Under the pieces are notes generated by a model. It was given only the letters and a program-made list of their open reading frames with translations. It was not told the origin of the DNA and searched no databases. A program made the translations under genes and the position numbers. This document shows, piece by piece, positions 52,079 to 62,500 of a DNA stretch of 64,000 bases (within the stretch, counting starts at the first letter, position 1; each line of letters starts with the position of its first letter). Source of the DNA: JAHDCJ01 sp039028895 (GTDB taxonomy: Bacteria; Bacteroidota; Bacteroidia; Chitinophagales; Saprospiraceae); assembly GCA_039028895.1 (NCBI GenBank), contig JBCCHF010000028.1:22900-86899 (forward strand), given 5' to 3'.

Positions 52079-53383
52079 TTACTCCACCAATTCTACTTTC
52101 GACCAATTTAAATATTTATAGGTATCTCCTCTTCCATTTTTAAAATAAGCCCTCGCTTTATCTCCCTCAAAAATGAACAAGATCCCGTTTTTTGTTTCCT
52201 CCACAAAAAATATATCCTTTTCATAATCAAGAATCTCAGCTAACCCTTCAAAGCCCGTATTTATCCTGAATTTTTCAAAGCTTTCTTTTTTATAAGACCG
52301 GGCCGCTTCAGAGCGAAAATTATAGAGCGTAATAGAATTCGTTGAATCAATCGGACCATAAAGAGACAGGTTATTTGAGAACACTGAAATTAACGAATCA
52401 TTTACAACATCAACATCGTGTTGCATAGAACCAAGTTGGTTATTCAGCCATTTTACTTTTTTGTTGAAAGGATCGTATAAAAGAATAGTGTTTATATTTC
52501 TTAAAGAAATTAGAACATCGCCCTTATTTCCAAAATAATTATCAGAATTGATTGGTTGCACATCATTAAGGTGAAATACATTCCGTTCTTTATTTAAGCT
52601 TTTACTGATCCTAAACGATTCATTAAACACTGTTTGGTTCATGATCTCATCTACTTTCTCTGAAAACAAGACCTTTCCATTCATCGGGTCCAGCTTTGCA
52701 ATAACATAAGGTATTGAAAATTGACGGTCTTCGTTATCCGTGGATTTTGAAGTTCCACAAGTCCAGATATTGCCTTCCCAATCAAATTCGATACTGTGAT
52801 GAAAGTCAAAATCATTTGAAACCCAAATGATGGATTCACTCCCGTCGGCACAAACGAGTGCTCCCCCTTTGTTATTGACTGAAATGATAAAAACGAATGT
52901 CCCATTTGGTAAAAACCGGAAAGACTTTGGCCTTGTCAACCATACTGACTCTTCTTTAAAATCAGCGTTTGCTTGTTTCATCAACCTATTGGAGGTTGCT
53001 TCGAGGAAGTTGTAAGAGAAAAAATAGCGCTCTAATACAGAATCTTGCGGAATGCGCATTCTTTCGACAAAAATGGTATCATTGGTTGGAGAGTTATAAG
53101 CCCATTCCAAATGGTATTCATTGCTAAAAGTGTCATTTGGAAGGTCGTCAACATTCAAATCGTTGACCCGCTCAAACCTGGAGGATCTGGTTAGTGTTTG
53201 CTTCACTGGCCCTCTAAGGTTTGGCATAAAGTCTTTCCCTATGAAGAGTATGGTATCGTTAAGAAACTCCGGTAATTGGTTATTATCTCGAAAGGCTTCT
53301 CCTGTAATGATTATCGTCAGCAGAATAATTAATGAAAAGGTCAATGACTTGGCAAGCAGTCTTTCAATTTTTTTTCTTTTCAA
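52079..53383 (-). CDS. Arylsulfotransferase (ASST)-like exported protein
   Basis: This 434-residue protein has an N-terminal signal/anchor (~12-30) and a beta-propeller. ASST-type features include HHSIEFDWEGNIWTCG, FHLNDVQPINSDNYFGNKGDVLISLRNINTILLYDPFNKKVKW and QHDVDVVNDSLISVFSNN (the H..D/N propeller-centre His region). Such enzymes transfer sulfate between phenols in the periplasm. Here the acceptor is unknown, and a structural role is possible. The start is TTG 53383. First gene of the minus-strand sulfation set. Confidence 0.75.
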   Translation of the reverse strand: MKRKKIERLLAKSLTFSLIILLTIIITGEAFRDNNQLPEFLNDTILFIGKDFMPNLRGPVKQTLTRSSRFERVNDLNVDDLPNDTFSNEYHLEWAYNSPTNDTIFVERMRIPQDSVLERYFFSYNFLEATSNRLMKQANADFKEESVWLTRPKSFRFLPNGTFVFIISVNNKGGALVCADGSESIIWVSNDFDFHHSIEFDWEGNIWTCGTSKSTDNEDRQFSIPYVIAKLDPMNGKVLFSEKVDEIMNQTVFNESFRISKSLNKERNVFHLNDVQPINSDNYFGNKGDVLISLRNINTILLYDPFNKKVKWLNNQLGSMQHDVDVVNDSLISVFSNNLSLYGPIDSTNSITLYNFRSEAARSYKKESFEKFRINTGFEGLAEILDYEKDIFFVEETKNGILFIFEGDKARAYFKNGRGDTYKYLNWSKVELVE

Positions 53384-53577
53384 ATTAAATTTCCTTGATC
53401 AAGTAAAAATGATGGCAACGGAATATACGAATATGTCGAATCATAAGTAATTGTGACTTTACTTTCTGCTGATCCGACAGCGGGGTTCGGTATAATTTCA
53501 TAATACCACGGGCAAGCAATACTTCAGAATGAAAAAAGACAAGGGCCACAAATCAAGGACTTAAATCTATTTCCTGA

Positions 53578-55767
53578 TCATCGTAAATCCAATTCCTCGA
53601 CAACCCGATCTGCCCCATAGACTTTCTCCAAAGCCTCAAGAATGCCTTCAACATGAACAGACACACAACGGCCAACCTCATCATCAAAAAGATAGTGGTT
53701 ATACAATGCATTTGCATTGCCATCTATCACTAATCCAATTACCTCAAGTTCTTTATTAACAATCACGCTCCCTGTGCTACCGCTCGAAGCAACATCATTG
53801 GTGCAAACGAAATTTAATGGTTTAGACATATCTATCTCACTTTTGCGATCAAGCCAAACCTCCGGTAGAGTAAACGGATACCTGTTGACATTATCAATGT
53901 TTCGTGCATAAAGCTCACCAAAAGTTGTATAGTGAGTTATATCAGCATCACCTTGAACGTAACCGCTAACCACCCCATCTGAAAACCGCAACGTACCCGT
54001 CCCGTCAGGACCAATATTAGCGCCATAACACGCAAACATCGCCTGAGCCATTTTCAATCCAAGCGCTTCCTCCTTTGCTTCCAACCAACCTCCTAATTGT
54101 TCATTCTCCCGCATCAAAACAACCAGTTCGCGAGCAGCAATAACCAGCGGATCCTTACTTTCCAGAATGCCCTTCCAACCCAACTCAATTAGCGCATCAC
54201 GATTTCCAGAATGCCCAAGCCAGGTCGACGATCGCTCTTCCAAAATCTCCACAAATCCCTTAGGACTGAGGTCTCCAAGCACCTTCGTCATGTATGGATC
54301 ATCAGCAGGCAACCACTGACTCGCCCTCACAAAGTGATCTAACACATGTGCCACACCATGGAAATTGAGATTATACGAATGTCCGGTCCAACCATCCAAA
54401 TGGTCTCTGGCGTATTTGCGATGCTCTACAGTGGCTTCGGGATCACTCAATCGGACAATATCCATTACTAAGTCGAGCAGGCCTGCGCCCTTATGAAATT
54501 GCATACGAACCTCATGTACCTTGAGCTGCTCAACAAGGTTGGTCATCTCATCAAACAGACCATTATACTTTTCTGTCAGCTGCTTGTCGGCCATCAAACA
54601 TTGTCGAAGTGTTTGTTCGATCGCTGTCTTTTTCGCCATCAACTGCTTGTCTTCAAGTGCATCCAGCTTGCCATTTTCTACCTTCAGATCGTTTTCCAGA
54701 TTAAGCATACTTGTTCTGACCCAGGCCCAGTGTCTTGAAGGGTTTTCAGGATCAAACTCCCCGGTGTATGTATTGCTCCCAGGGTCCTTCAATATGCGTA
54801 ATTCACTGGTGAGTCTGTCAATCTCCATCAGCAATTTGATATCCATCTCGAGCTCCAACTGGGTTTTGGTCAAAAAACGATGTGTCTTGCCAGGATTTCC
54901 AGTCACAAAGACCAGCTTGTTTTCACTGGCACCGCCTTTTTTCCATTTGAAAAAATAATTTGAGGAATTCACCGGTTGGCCTTCTTCATACGCGCGCAGG
55001 AATGCAAAATCAAGACTGTGACGTGGGTAGTTAAAATTATCCTGGTCTCCGCCAAATTGGGCAATTTGCAAATGTGGCATACACACCAGGCGAATATCTT
55101 TGTACACCTTGTATTGATATAAATGGTAAACTGCGCCTTGGTAGAGACTTACGATCTCAGACTCCAATTCCGGGCTAGCTTTGCTGATAACTTCCAGGGT
55201 GATTTGCTTATTGGCCTCACGCTTTTCCATAGCCAGAACTTCATCATCAGTCGCTTCAACTCCCAGATTGACTTCGTCGGTTACGTCCACGATATTGACC
55301 AACTGGGTGGCCGTCAGCCAATCGTCATGACTTACCCTCAACCTGATTTCCTGCTCTAACGACTTGGCTGCAAATCCAGTCTTGATGATTTTGAGTGGTT
55401 CTCCATCTCTTGCATATCCCTTTGAGTCAAGCGTCCTTGCAACAGCACTGACAATACTCCGATTACTCGTCAAAATCAGTCCGTTTGGTGATACAAAAGA
55501 TGCTGAACCAAAAATGGGCCCCTTGTTTTCGACTTCTAGACGCAATGCACCCAAACGAAGTGCATTCAACCATTCCTGCTCAGGCTTAAAATCATACGTC
55601 TTTTCGAGATGGGTGAGGGGTGGGTTGTCGAAAGTCCACAAGTGACCTTGCTCCTTGATACCTGAAGCAACAGTGGTATTTGTCTTATTGCTTGAATTGT
55701 CGAGCCGCAGGCAGGATTGGGTAAAGAATAACAACAGGATCGGTATTGCTAAATATGCTTTATTCAT
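53578..55767 (-). CDS. S46-family dipeptidyl-peptidase homologue, catalytically dead, lipoprotein
   Basis: Starting at ATG 55767, this 729-residue lipoprotein has its lipobox Cys at 19 (FFTQSC). It aligns along its whole length with DPP7/DPP11-type S46 peptidases: the FGSASFVSPNGLILT strand, GGDQDNFNYPRHSLDFAFLRAYEEG (Asp site kept), FVTGNPGKTHR, and the C-terminal FVCTNDVASSGSTGSVIVN..LEVIGLVIDGN. However, TNHHC of active members is TSNRS (100-104), and GNSGSP is GSTGSV. The His and the nucleophilic Ser are therefore both replaced. It is probably a binding or regulatory pseudoenzyme. The longer frame to 55806 disrupts the signal peptide. Confidence 0.88.
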   Translation of the reverse strand: MNKAYLAIPILLLFFTQSCLRLDNSSNKTNTTVASGIKEQGHLWTFDNPPLTHLEKTYDFKPEQEWLNALRLGALRLEVENKGPIFGSASFVSPNGLILTSNRSIVSAVARTLDSKGYARDGEPLKIIKTGFAAKSLEQEIRLRVSHDDWLTATQLVNIVDVTDEVNLGVEATDDEVLAMEKREANKQITLEVISKASPELESEIVSLYQGAVYHLYQYKVYKDIRLVCMPHLQIAQFGGDQDNFNYPRHSLDFAFLRAYEEGQPVNSSNYFFKWKKGGASENKLVFVTGNPGKTHRFLTKTQLELEMDIKLLMEIDRLTSELRILKDPGSNTYTGEFDPENPSRHWAWVRTSMLNLENDLKVENGKLDALEDKQLMAKKTAIEQTLRQCLMADKQLTEKYNGLFDEMTNLVEQLKVHEVRMQFHKGAGLLDLVMDIVRLSDPEATVEHRKYARDHLDGWTGHSYNLNFHGVAHVLDHFVRASQWLPADDPYMTKVLGDLSPKGFVEILEERSSTWLGHSGNRDALIELGWKGILESKDPLVIAARELVVLMRENEQLGGWLEAKEEALGLKMAQAMFACYGANIGPDGTGTLRFSDGVVSGYVQGDADITHYTTFGELYARNIDNVNRYPFTLPEVWLDRKSEIDMSKPLNFVCTNDVASSGSTGSVIVNKELEVIGLVIDGNANALYNHYLFDDEVGRCVSVHVEGILEALEKVYGADRVVEELDLR

Positions 55768-56105
55768 CGATAACCTTCTTTTTACTAAAAGTAAAATAAA
55801 GCACATTATACAAGGTCAGAATGACTGTAAATTAGTGTAAATGGATTGAAAATAATTCTGGCGATTTTTGAGTAAGTCTAAATTGATGTTGTTATACATT
55901 AGCTGCCTAAGCTAGTATTATCATATTCTCTTAAATCCATGAAATACAGCAATTTGCCGAAAAAAATTGAACTGGAGGTTTAACATTGATATTATCAATA
56001 CCTAAGGTTTTTATCAAATGTCGTAGGAGGGTCTTAGGAATAGGACCCTGCTGAGTTTAGCATTTTAAAGAAAAGGTTATAAATATTTTAAAAAAAACAT
56101 CAATC
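55768..56105. other. Intergenic region, 338 nt
   Basis: It is AT-rich with no convincing gene. A 14-codon ORF (55938-55982) is too short to support. GGGTC...GACCC at about 56026-56049 can form a weak 5-bp hairpin. It holds the divergent promoters of the S46 homologue and the small gene at 56106. Confidence 0.35.
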
Positions 56106-56288
56106 ATGAGTTGGGAAGAACATCGGAGGAAAATGCACCTTTATCATATGGCTTTAGTGAATATCGACAACGATGTTCAAGACAGGTCTTTAGCGTCATG
56201 GAAGCGACTATGTGAATATGTGGACATTGTCGCTGAGGAAGAAAGAGATGAATTTTCGCCCTATGAAAAAGAAGACAATCCTACTTGA
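56106..56288 (+). CDS. Small hypothetical protein, 60 residues
   Basis: This is a charged, largely helical 60-residue protein (MSWEEHRRKMHLYHMALVNIDNDVQDRSLASWKRLCEYVDIVAEEERDEF). It has no family I recognise. A purine-rich leader (AAAAAAACATCAATC) precedes the ATG. It is on the same strand as the next lipoprotein gene, 74 nt away. Confidence 0.45.
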   Translation: MSWEEHRRKMHLYHMALVNIDNDVQDRSLASWKRLCEYVDIVAEEERDEFSPYEKEDNPT

Positions 56289-56362
56289 CAGATCAAAATC
56301 GAAAGTCGGCCCTTGCTCAAGTTAATAAAGAAAATTTGTGAGAACCGTTGAGTAAGATTAAT

Positions 56363-57070
56363 ATGAAAAGTATTCTCCTGGTGTTATGCGCATTATTATG
56401 TTGGTCATGTACTGATACTGACAGGCTCGTAAATGCTATCGCAAACGACAGGATCATGGAAAGTGAATATATCGGATTTGGGGGATCAAAAAGCAAACAA
56501 TACAAGCGATTCCAAAAACTAAAATCAACAGCCAGTCTTTATGAGTTAGAGCATCTGATCAAACACGAGAGTCCTATTATTAGAAGTTACGCTTACCTTG
56601 CACTGATAGAAAGAGGGCACATGAGTCCTTCTACAGCCTTTGAAGATGCAATACAAAACAATCAATCATTTTCCCAAATAACGTTTGACCAGATATTAGG
56701 CAGTGACATCTGTACTGAAATCTATTACAATACTTTGAATAACTCCAGGAATCCGGAAAATTCAATAAATATGCCTTTCCTTCGATCAGAAATCATAAAA
56801 ATGGACAGTCTTATTATTTATGGCTTGGAAGCGAATCATCTTTTACAGTTTTTAGTGCTTACTGAAAAAATACTAGACGAATCTTATAATGATCGGATTA
56901 AAGAATTAGCCCTGGATTTTAATGACTTCTCAGCTATTTTCTATATCTACGACAATGGCATTGAAGTTGAACCATCAAAATTTAAAGAAGCCATAAAAAA
57001 GACTTTGCAAAATAAGATAGGATCGGACCCTAAACGAACACTTAAAAAGATCCTTGAAGAATTGGATTAG
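56363..57070 (+). CDS. Hypothetical lipoprotein
   Basis: This 235-residue lipoprotein has its lipobox Cys at 16 (LLCWSC), with ATG 56363 preferred over the in-frame TTG 56348. The body is helical and HEAT-like near residues 55-90 (LKSTASLYELEHLIKHESPIIRSYAYLALIERG). There is no named family. The Hpt gene starts 8 nt downstream, which suggests co-transcription and possibly an envelope input to the phosphorelay. Confidence 0.65.
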   Translation: MKSILLVLCALLCWSCTDTDRLVNAIANDRIMESEYIGFGGSKSKQYKRFQKLKSTASLYELEHLIKHESPIIRSYAYLALIERGHMSPSTAFEDAIQNNQSFSQITFDQILGSDICTEIYYNTLNNSRNPENSINMPFLRSEIIKMDSLIIYGLEANHLLQFLVLTEKILDESYNDRIKELALDFNDFSAIFYIYDNGIEVEPSKFKEAIKKTLQNKIGSDPKRTLKKILEELD

Positions 57071-57078
57071 GACTATAT

Positions 57079-57396
57079 ATGAAGACACCACCCCAAACTA
57101 CCATTCAACTCTTTAACGGCAACCAAGCACTCGCGATAAAATTCGTCGAGAAATGCAAAGAAGAGTTTCCGAAACAAATAATGAAAATGGCAGAAGCCAT
57201 TCAAAGCGAGTCGTTAAATGACATTGCAGATCTCACTCATAGTTTTAAAGGACAGTTGTCTTACCTCGGAGCAGAACACCTTGTTACCCTTGCCGCTTCA
57301 CTGGATCAGGTTCCTGACCACTCCGACTGGTATTCATACAAGGCAAATGCAGAAGCGCTTATCAATGGCATTAATCAGTTGTTGACCGAACTATAA
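57079..57396 (+). CDS. Hpt (histidine phosphotransfer) domain protein
   Basis: This 105-residue helical protein carries the Hpt signature DLTHSFKGQLSYLGAEHL with the phospho-accepting His at residue 54. It stands alone with no kinase or receiver attached. It overlaps the 3' end of the convergent OmpR-type gene by 26 nt. It is a likely intermediate between the hybrid kinase at 59539 and the response regulator next door. Confidence 0.82.
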   Translation: MKTPPQTTIQLFNGNQALAIKFVEKCKEEFPKQIMKMAEAIQSESLNDIADLTHSFKGQLSYLGAEHLVTLAASLDQVPDHSDWYSYKANAEALINGINQLLTEL

Positions 57397-58096
57397 GCTG
57401 GTAACCTGATCCATGAACATTCAATAGTTTGACGTCAGAGTCTCGTGATAATATCTTGCGCAATTTACTTATGTAGACATTGAGACTAATAGTGTGGGCG
57501 TTATAATCATCGTTCCATATCTTTTTCAAGGCAACCTCTCTGCTCACAAAGCCATCGGCGGAAGAAAGGAAAAGCCCAAGCAGTCTGTTTTCGATATCAC
57601 TTAAAACAATCGTTTCCTCTCCAAATTTTATTTCCCTGGATATCGCGTAATAATTGAACTTTCCAAGGCTATTGGGCAAAGTAGAAGATTTGGGAGTTTG
57701 CACATTGGAGAAAGTCCGTCTTAAAATCGCCTGAATGCGCAGGTGCAACTCCTCCATGCTAAAGGGCTTAAGGATATAATCATCTGCTCCCAGTCGCAAG
57801 CCTTCCAGCCGCTTATCACGATGTGATTCGCTAGTCAGAAACAAAAAGGGGACCTGGGGAGATAATTGCCTGAGTTCAGTAGCCAGTTCGAATCCGCCCT
57901 TATGGGGCATCCGAACATCCAGAACACAAAAATCAATATCATGTTTGACAAAAAGGTCGAGCGCATCCTGGCCATTGTGGGATAGATATACCTCATAGCC
58001 CTTACTTTCCAGGTATTCTGCAACCATCGGGCTTAGAACTTTATCATCATCCACTACCAATAACTTGAAAGTTGGCATTTCAGGCGTCGAATCCAT
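57371..58096 (-). CDS. OmpR-family response regulator
   Basis: This 241-residue protein has an intact receiver domain (VVDDDK acidic cluster at 15-18, phospho-acceptor Asp60 in CVLDVRMP, Thr in FLTSES, Lys in ILKPFSMEEL). A C-terminal winged helix follows at ~145-238 (FGEETIVLSDIENRLLGLFLSSADGFVSREVALKKIWND..HTISLNVYISKLRKIL). It is a phosphorylation-controlled transcription factor. No cognate kinase is directly adjacent. The Hpt gene converges on it and the hybrid kinase lies 1.4 kb away. Confidence 0.93.
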   Translation of the reverse strand: MDSTPEMPTFKLLVVDDDKVLSPMVAEYLESKGYEVYLSHNGQDALDLFVKHDIDFCVLDVRMPHKGGFELATELRQLSPQVPFLFLTSESHRDKRLEGLRLGADDYILKPFSMEELHLRIQAILRRTFSNVQTPKSSTLPNSLGKFNYYAISREIKFGEETIVLSDIENRLLGLFLSSADGFVSREVALKKIWNDDYNAHTISLNVYISKLRKILSRDSDVKLLNVHGSGYQLIVRSTTD

Positions 58097-58242
58097 GTCT
58101 TTAAGGTGTCCGATTAATAATTATTAATACTTTTTAAAAAGACGTTAATGGGAATAGAGCGGGGTCGGGTTCATCTTTGTACCGTCGCATTCAGCGATCG
58201 TATTAAGACCATCAAAAATAATAATTTAAAATTCAAATTCTC

Positions 58243-59400
58243 ATGAAACATCTACTATTGAAAACCTCATTAATTGCATTTCCTATCCTTTTGTTAATCG
58301 GGGTATCCTCTTGTGAAAAACCTACAGTGCCTCAACCTCCAAACCCTAATCCAACAACAGGAAAAACTGTCCATTTGGACGAGTTGATCGAGGATTTTGA
58401 GGCTGAAATCCCTTTTGGATTTGTCGGTTTTCAGTATACCATAGCCCAGAATGGATCGGAAGAACATACTAACTCATTCGGGAAAGCCTCACTTATTGTT
58501 GACGGAACAGAATATGACTATGAAAACTATCATCGTAAAAGTCTGCAAAGCTGTAGTAAAACGATAACCGCTGCAGCAATGATCTTTGAGCTGAATAAAA
58601 ATAATGTAAGCGTTCATGACTCCATTTACAAATACCTCCCCGAACGGTGGGACACGGAAGCTGTAAGAGACATCACATTTGATGAATTACTCAGGCACGA
58701 AAGTGGATTTCGAGGTACCTATGATTGGTATGGCATGATGCGGTCGTATGTCGAAGACAGCACATTTGCCTCAAAAAACTATGTTTACGCAAATGTCAAC
58801 TTTTCTATGATGCGGATTTTGATCCCAAATATAAATGAAGAAAGCAGGGCTAATCTTGAAAACCTTTTTGGCACTCACGGAGAAGATACTTATGAATGGC
58901 AAATTGCACAGTCCTACTTGTTTGATGTTCGCCAAAATCTCATGATCCCATCCGGTGTTGACCCTGACGTAGCTCCTGCACCATGGGATACCGACGTCAT
59001 CGACAAGGTTAGACATTATAACTTTATGGATCAATCTTTATCAGGCTACCTGTTTAACGACCAAACGATGATGGCAGGAGCTGGAGGATGGTATATGAAT
59101 TCGTATGAATTTGCTGCTTTCCTTTCCCACCTGATGGAAGATCAATTCGTGTATGCGCAATCTGAAACGCTTATGGACAGAGAGTATGGCATGTTCTTAG
59201 GCGCATTCAACGGAACCGACTATTATACCCACAACGGAAGTTACACTAGCGATGACGGAAGGGGCACAAGAGCACTTTGGGTCTATGTTCCATTTACGAA
59301 AGTTCTGTTAACTGTCCAGATTAACTCCGGGTCAAACCTTTACAGCTTAGACGAAGTATTACAAGCATTTATGCAAGCTCATAACGATTCATATTACTAA
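58243..59400 (+). CDS. Beta-lactamase-family serine hydrolase lipoprotein
   Basis: This 385-residue lipoprotein has its lipobox Cys at 24 (GVSSC). It has the class C/AmpC-like active-site set: S-x-x-K at 103-106 (SCSK), Y-A-N (YVYANVNFSMMR), and H-N-G (YYTHNGSYTSDD) in place of KTG. It probably acts as an esterase or D-Ala-D-Ala-type peptidase in the envelope rather than as a drug-inactivating enzyme. Monocistronic, divergent from the response regulator. Confidence 0.86.
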   Translation: MKHLLLKTSLIAFPILLLIGVSSCEKPTVPQPPNPNPTTGKTVHLDELIEDFEAEIPFGFVGFQYTIAQNGSEEHTNSFGKASLIVDGTEYDYENYHRKSLQSCSKTITAAAMIFELNKNNVSVHDSIYKYLPERWDTEAVRDITFDELLRHESGFRGTYDWYGMMRSYVEDSTFASKNYVYANVNFSMMRILIPNINEESRANLENLFGTHGEDTYEWQIAQSYLFDVRQNLMIPSGVDPDVAPAPWDTDVIDKVRHYNFMDQSLSGYLFNDQTMMAGAGGWYMNSYEFAAFLSHLMEDQFVYAQSETLMDREYGMFLGAFNGTDYYTHNGSYTSDDGRGTRALWVYVPFTKVLLTVQINSGSNLYSLDEVLQAFMQAHNDSYY

Positions 59401-59538
59401 TGCATCTAAAATAGCGACTTTGACCTTGCATGAAAAGGTGCCAGTTGCCAAAGACGTTTGGATCATCCAATGGTTATTCAGAAATTAGAATAACCATTGG
59501 ATGTCTTTATATCCGCTAATCTATATTTATGACCTTCG

Positions 59539-62500
59539 GTGAAATCTAGGTTAATACATATCAGCATTCTCTTTTTCATGGTCTGGGCTTTTGAAAGCGC
59601 AGGCCAGACCCGTAAAGTGCATTTTGAAAAACTGGGCCTTTCTGATGGACTACCGCAGACCCATATTTTCACCATGATGCAAGACAGAGACGGATATATG
59701 TGGTTCTGTACGATGGGTGGTTTGAGCAAATTTGACGGGGAGCGATTTATCAACTACCGCCATAATCGAAACGACAGTACAAGCATTTCGGGTAACTGGA
59801 TCTATAAAATTGTTGAAGCCGAAGGTGATATTTGTTATGTAGCCACTACAAGCGGTTTCAATGTTTTCGACAAACGCAAAGAGACCTTTGTCCGATATAC
59901 TGCCGACCCGGGAAGAGAAGATGCCCTGGTCAATCATCGGATTCACGATATCGCCTTGACTGGTGGAAGACACCTTTGGCTTGCTCATGCAAAAGGTATT
60001 TCCCGTTTCGATATAAAGACTGAAAAATTCAAAAATTTTACCCATCCGGAATTTAGCTTTTCACGTCATGCGCCTTCTGTATCAATCACCCACGACGGAC
60101 ATGTATTTGCCGGCTCTAACTTTGGGTTATTTACTATTAGTGCTGACTCTTCGGGGCTGGATCATATTCCGGTTATTCTTGAAGATAAATATTGCAGGGT
60201 TCGGCAAATTACACAAAGGCATGGCAGGCTTTGGTTGGCAACAAATCATGGCGTTATTACATACGATCGCCACACCCGCCAATACGAAAAAGTGCCAATA
60301 CCCCTGGATGATTCTACCCCAAGTGTCAACAGCTTTGTCTGGGACACAGATAGTACTGCCTATATCGGAGGAAGCATAGGTCTTCATAGAATTCATATGG
60401 CCAGTGGCAGGCTTTTAGCCAGTTATAACTATGCTGCCAACAACCCGGAAGGCATTTCCGGAGATGTGGTCTATTCGTTGCTAATCGATAATGCGAAAAA
60501 CATCTGGCTGGGCTTGTTTGATGGCATAAACATCATTAATCCCAATGCTGAAAGCTTCAGAGTCTACTATAATGAACCCGGCATAAGTAATCTGAAAAAT
60601 GCAACGCTCATCATTCATACAACAAGGGAAGGGGAAATCTGGACAAGTACCATGAAAGGGGTTTGGTACAAATCTGCTCTTGATGCAGTGCCAAGAATAG
60701 TTGATTTCGAAGGCTACCTAAAGTATGAGCATTTTCCTGCCATGGGTTTTGCCCAGGATGCCAGCGGGGTTTTGTGGTTATCCAAAAAAGACCACGGGTT
60801 AATGAATAATGCAGGCGGAAAGTTTTCTTTCAGGATGGTCAAACCAAGAAGCATGTTAAATGATGCAGCACCCAAACAAATGCTTAGCCAACGACATGAT
60901 GCGAATAAGCTCTGGGTTGCTACGAATAAAGGTTTGCTAAGGTTGGATGCTGTCTCTGGCGATACCCTTTGGATTCGACCCCGGACATATGACAAAGCTC
61001 TTGGCTCCAATAATATCGGCGCCATAACAGAAGACGAGCAAGGCATCATCTGGTTTGTAAGTAATGGAAGACTGTGCAGTTATCTTCCTTCTCTTGACCA
61101 ATTGCTGACTTATCCATCCGACTCTGATGACAGTACGGCTTGGTTTGGCAATAGTGCTTACAGGATCGATGCATCAAATGACAGGATTTACCTCAGTGGT
61201 CCTTCATTTAGTTTTTATGATAAGCGTGAAAATCGATTTTACAACTATACGACTGAAACGGAGGTAAAAATTGGACTCCTTCCTTCCGTGACAGTCGACA
61301 GGGAAGGCGACGCATGGTTCCCCAGTGGATCAGGTATCTGGCATTTCGATGCACAAACAAGTGATCTTAAAAAATACGATATACAATACCTGGGTGGCGG
61401 TTATATTACCTCCTCCGCGAACACGACGCCTGATGGCCGGGTCCTTTTTGGCAGTTATAATGGTATTACAGAGATAAAACCATGGCAGGTTTTGGCTGAT
61501 ACGTTAAGTACCCAGGTTGTCTTATCAAATGTTTTGGTGGACAATAGTCCTGTTGAATTGGATAAGGCCATACAATTTACAGATACCCTGCACCTGAGTT
61601 ACAAAAACACTTTACTGGTCATCCAATACGCAGCCTTGAAATTTATGAAAAAAGGAGGGTTACAGTATCGCTACAAGTTGGATGGCTTAAGTAATAAATG
61701 GGTTGAGATGGGTAGTCGTACTGAAATAACCTTTAATGATTTGTCGCCCGGCAAATACGATCTCACCGTTGAAGCTACCAACGACTTCGGAGCAAAGTGC
61801 AGGAAGCCGCTTAACCTTCTTATAATTATTGCACCACCTTTTTGGCAAACCAGTTGGTTTTATACCTTCGTCGTTGGTATTCTGTTGCTCATCATCTTCC
61901 TGGTATACAGAAACCTGGTCCGCATTCAAAGCCTGCAACAGGCAAAAGCAGTGGCAGAACAAAACGATCAGTACAAATCCAGATTCCTGGCCCATATGAG
62001 CCATGAATTCCGCACACCAATGAATGCGATAATGGGGCTCAACCACCTATTGATGCACAGCGGACTGGATGACCAACAACTTAAGTATACAGAAAGCATA
62101 AAGTCTTCTTGTGATAACCTGCTTTGGATGGTCGACAACATCCTTGATCAGGCAAAAATCGAATCAGGCACAATTAAGTTACAGCATACAGCTTTTTATC
62201 CACGAGAAGTGTTCAAGCAGGTTCATAATTTGCTCTCACTTAAGGCAGCAGAAAAAGGTTTGGCGTTCTCATTGGACATTGATCCTGAGTTTCCAAATGA
62301 GGTAATGGGTGACCCTGTAAGGTTGTTCCAGATATTGGTTAACCTTTCTGCAAATGCCATAAAATTTACGAAACATGGATCTGTCACCATAAGCGGCACA
62401 ATAGAACAAACCGATGAACTTCCCAGAATGATCTTGAAAGTTTCAGATACTGGAATTGGGATAGAGCCGGAGGCGCTAGAAAAGATATTTGATCGGTTTG

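Noticed and set aside
54521..54958. 145-codon plus-strand ORF
   Set aside because: Antisense shadow of the S46 homologue, low complexity in Ser/Leu.
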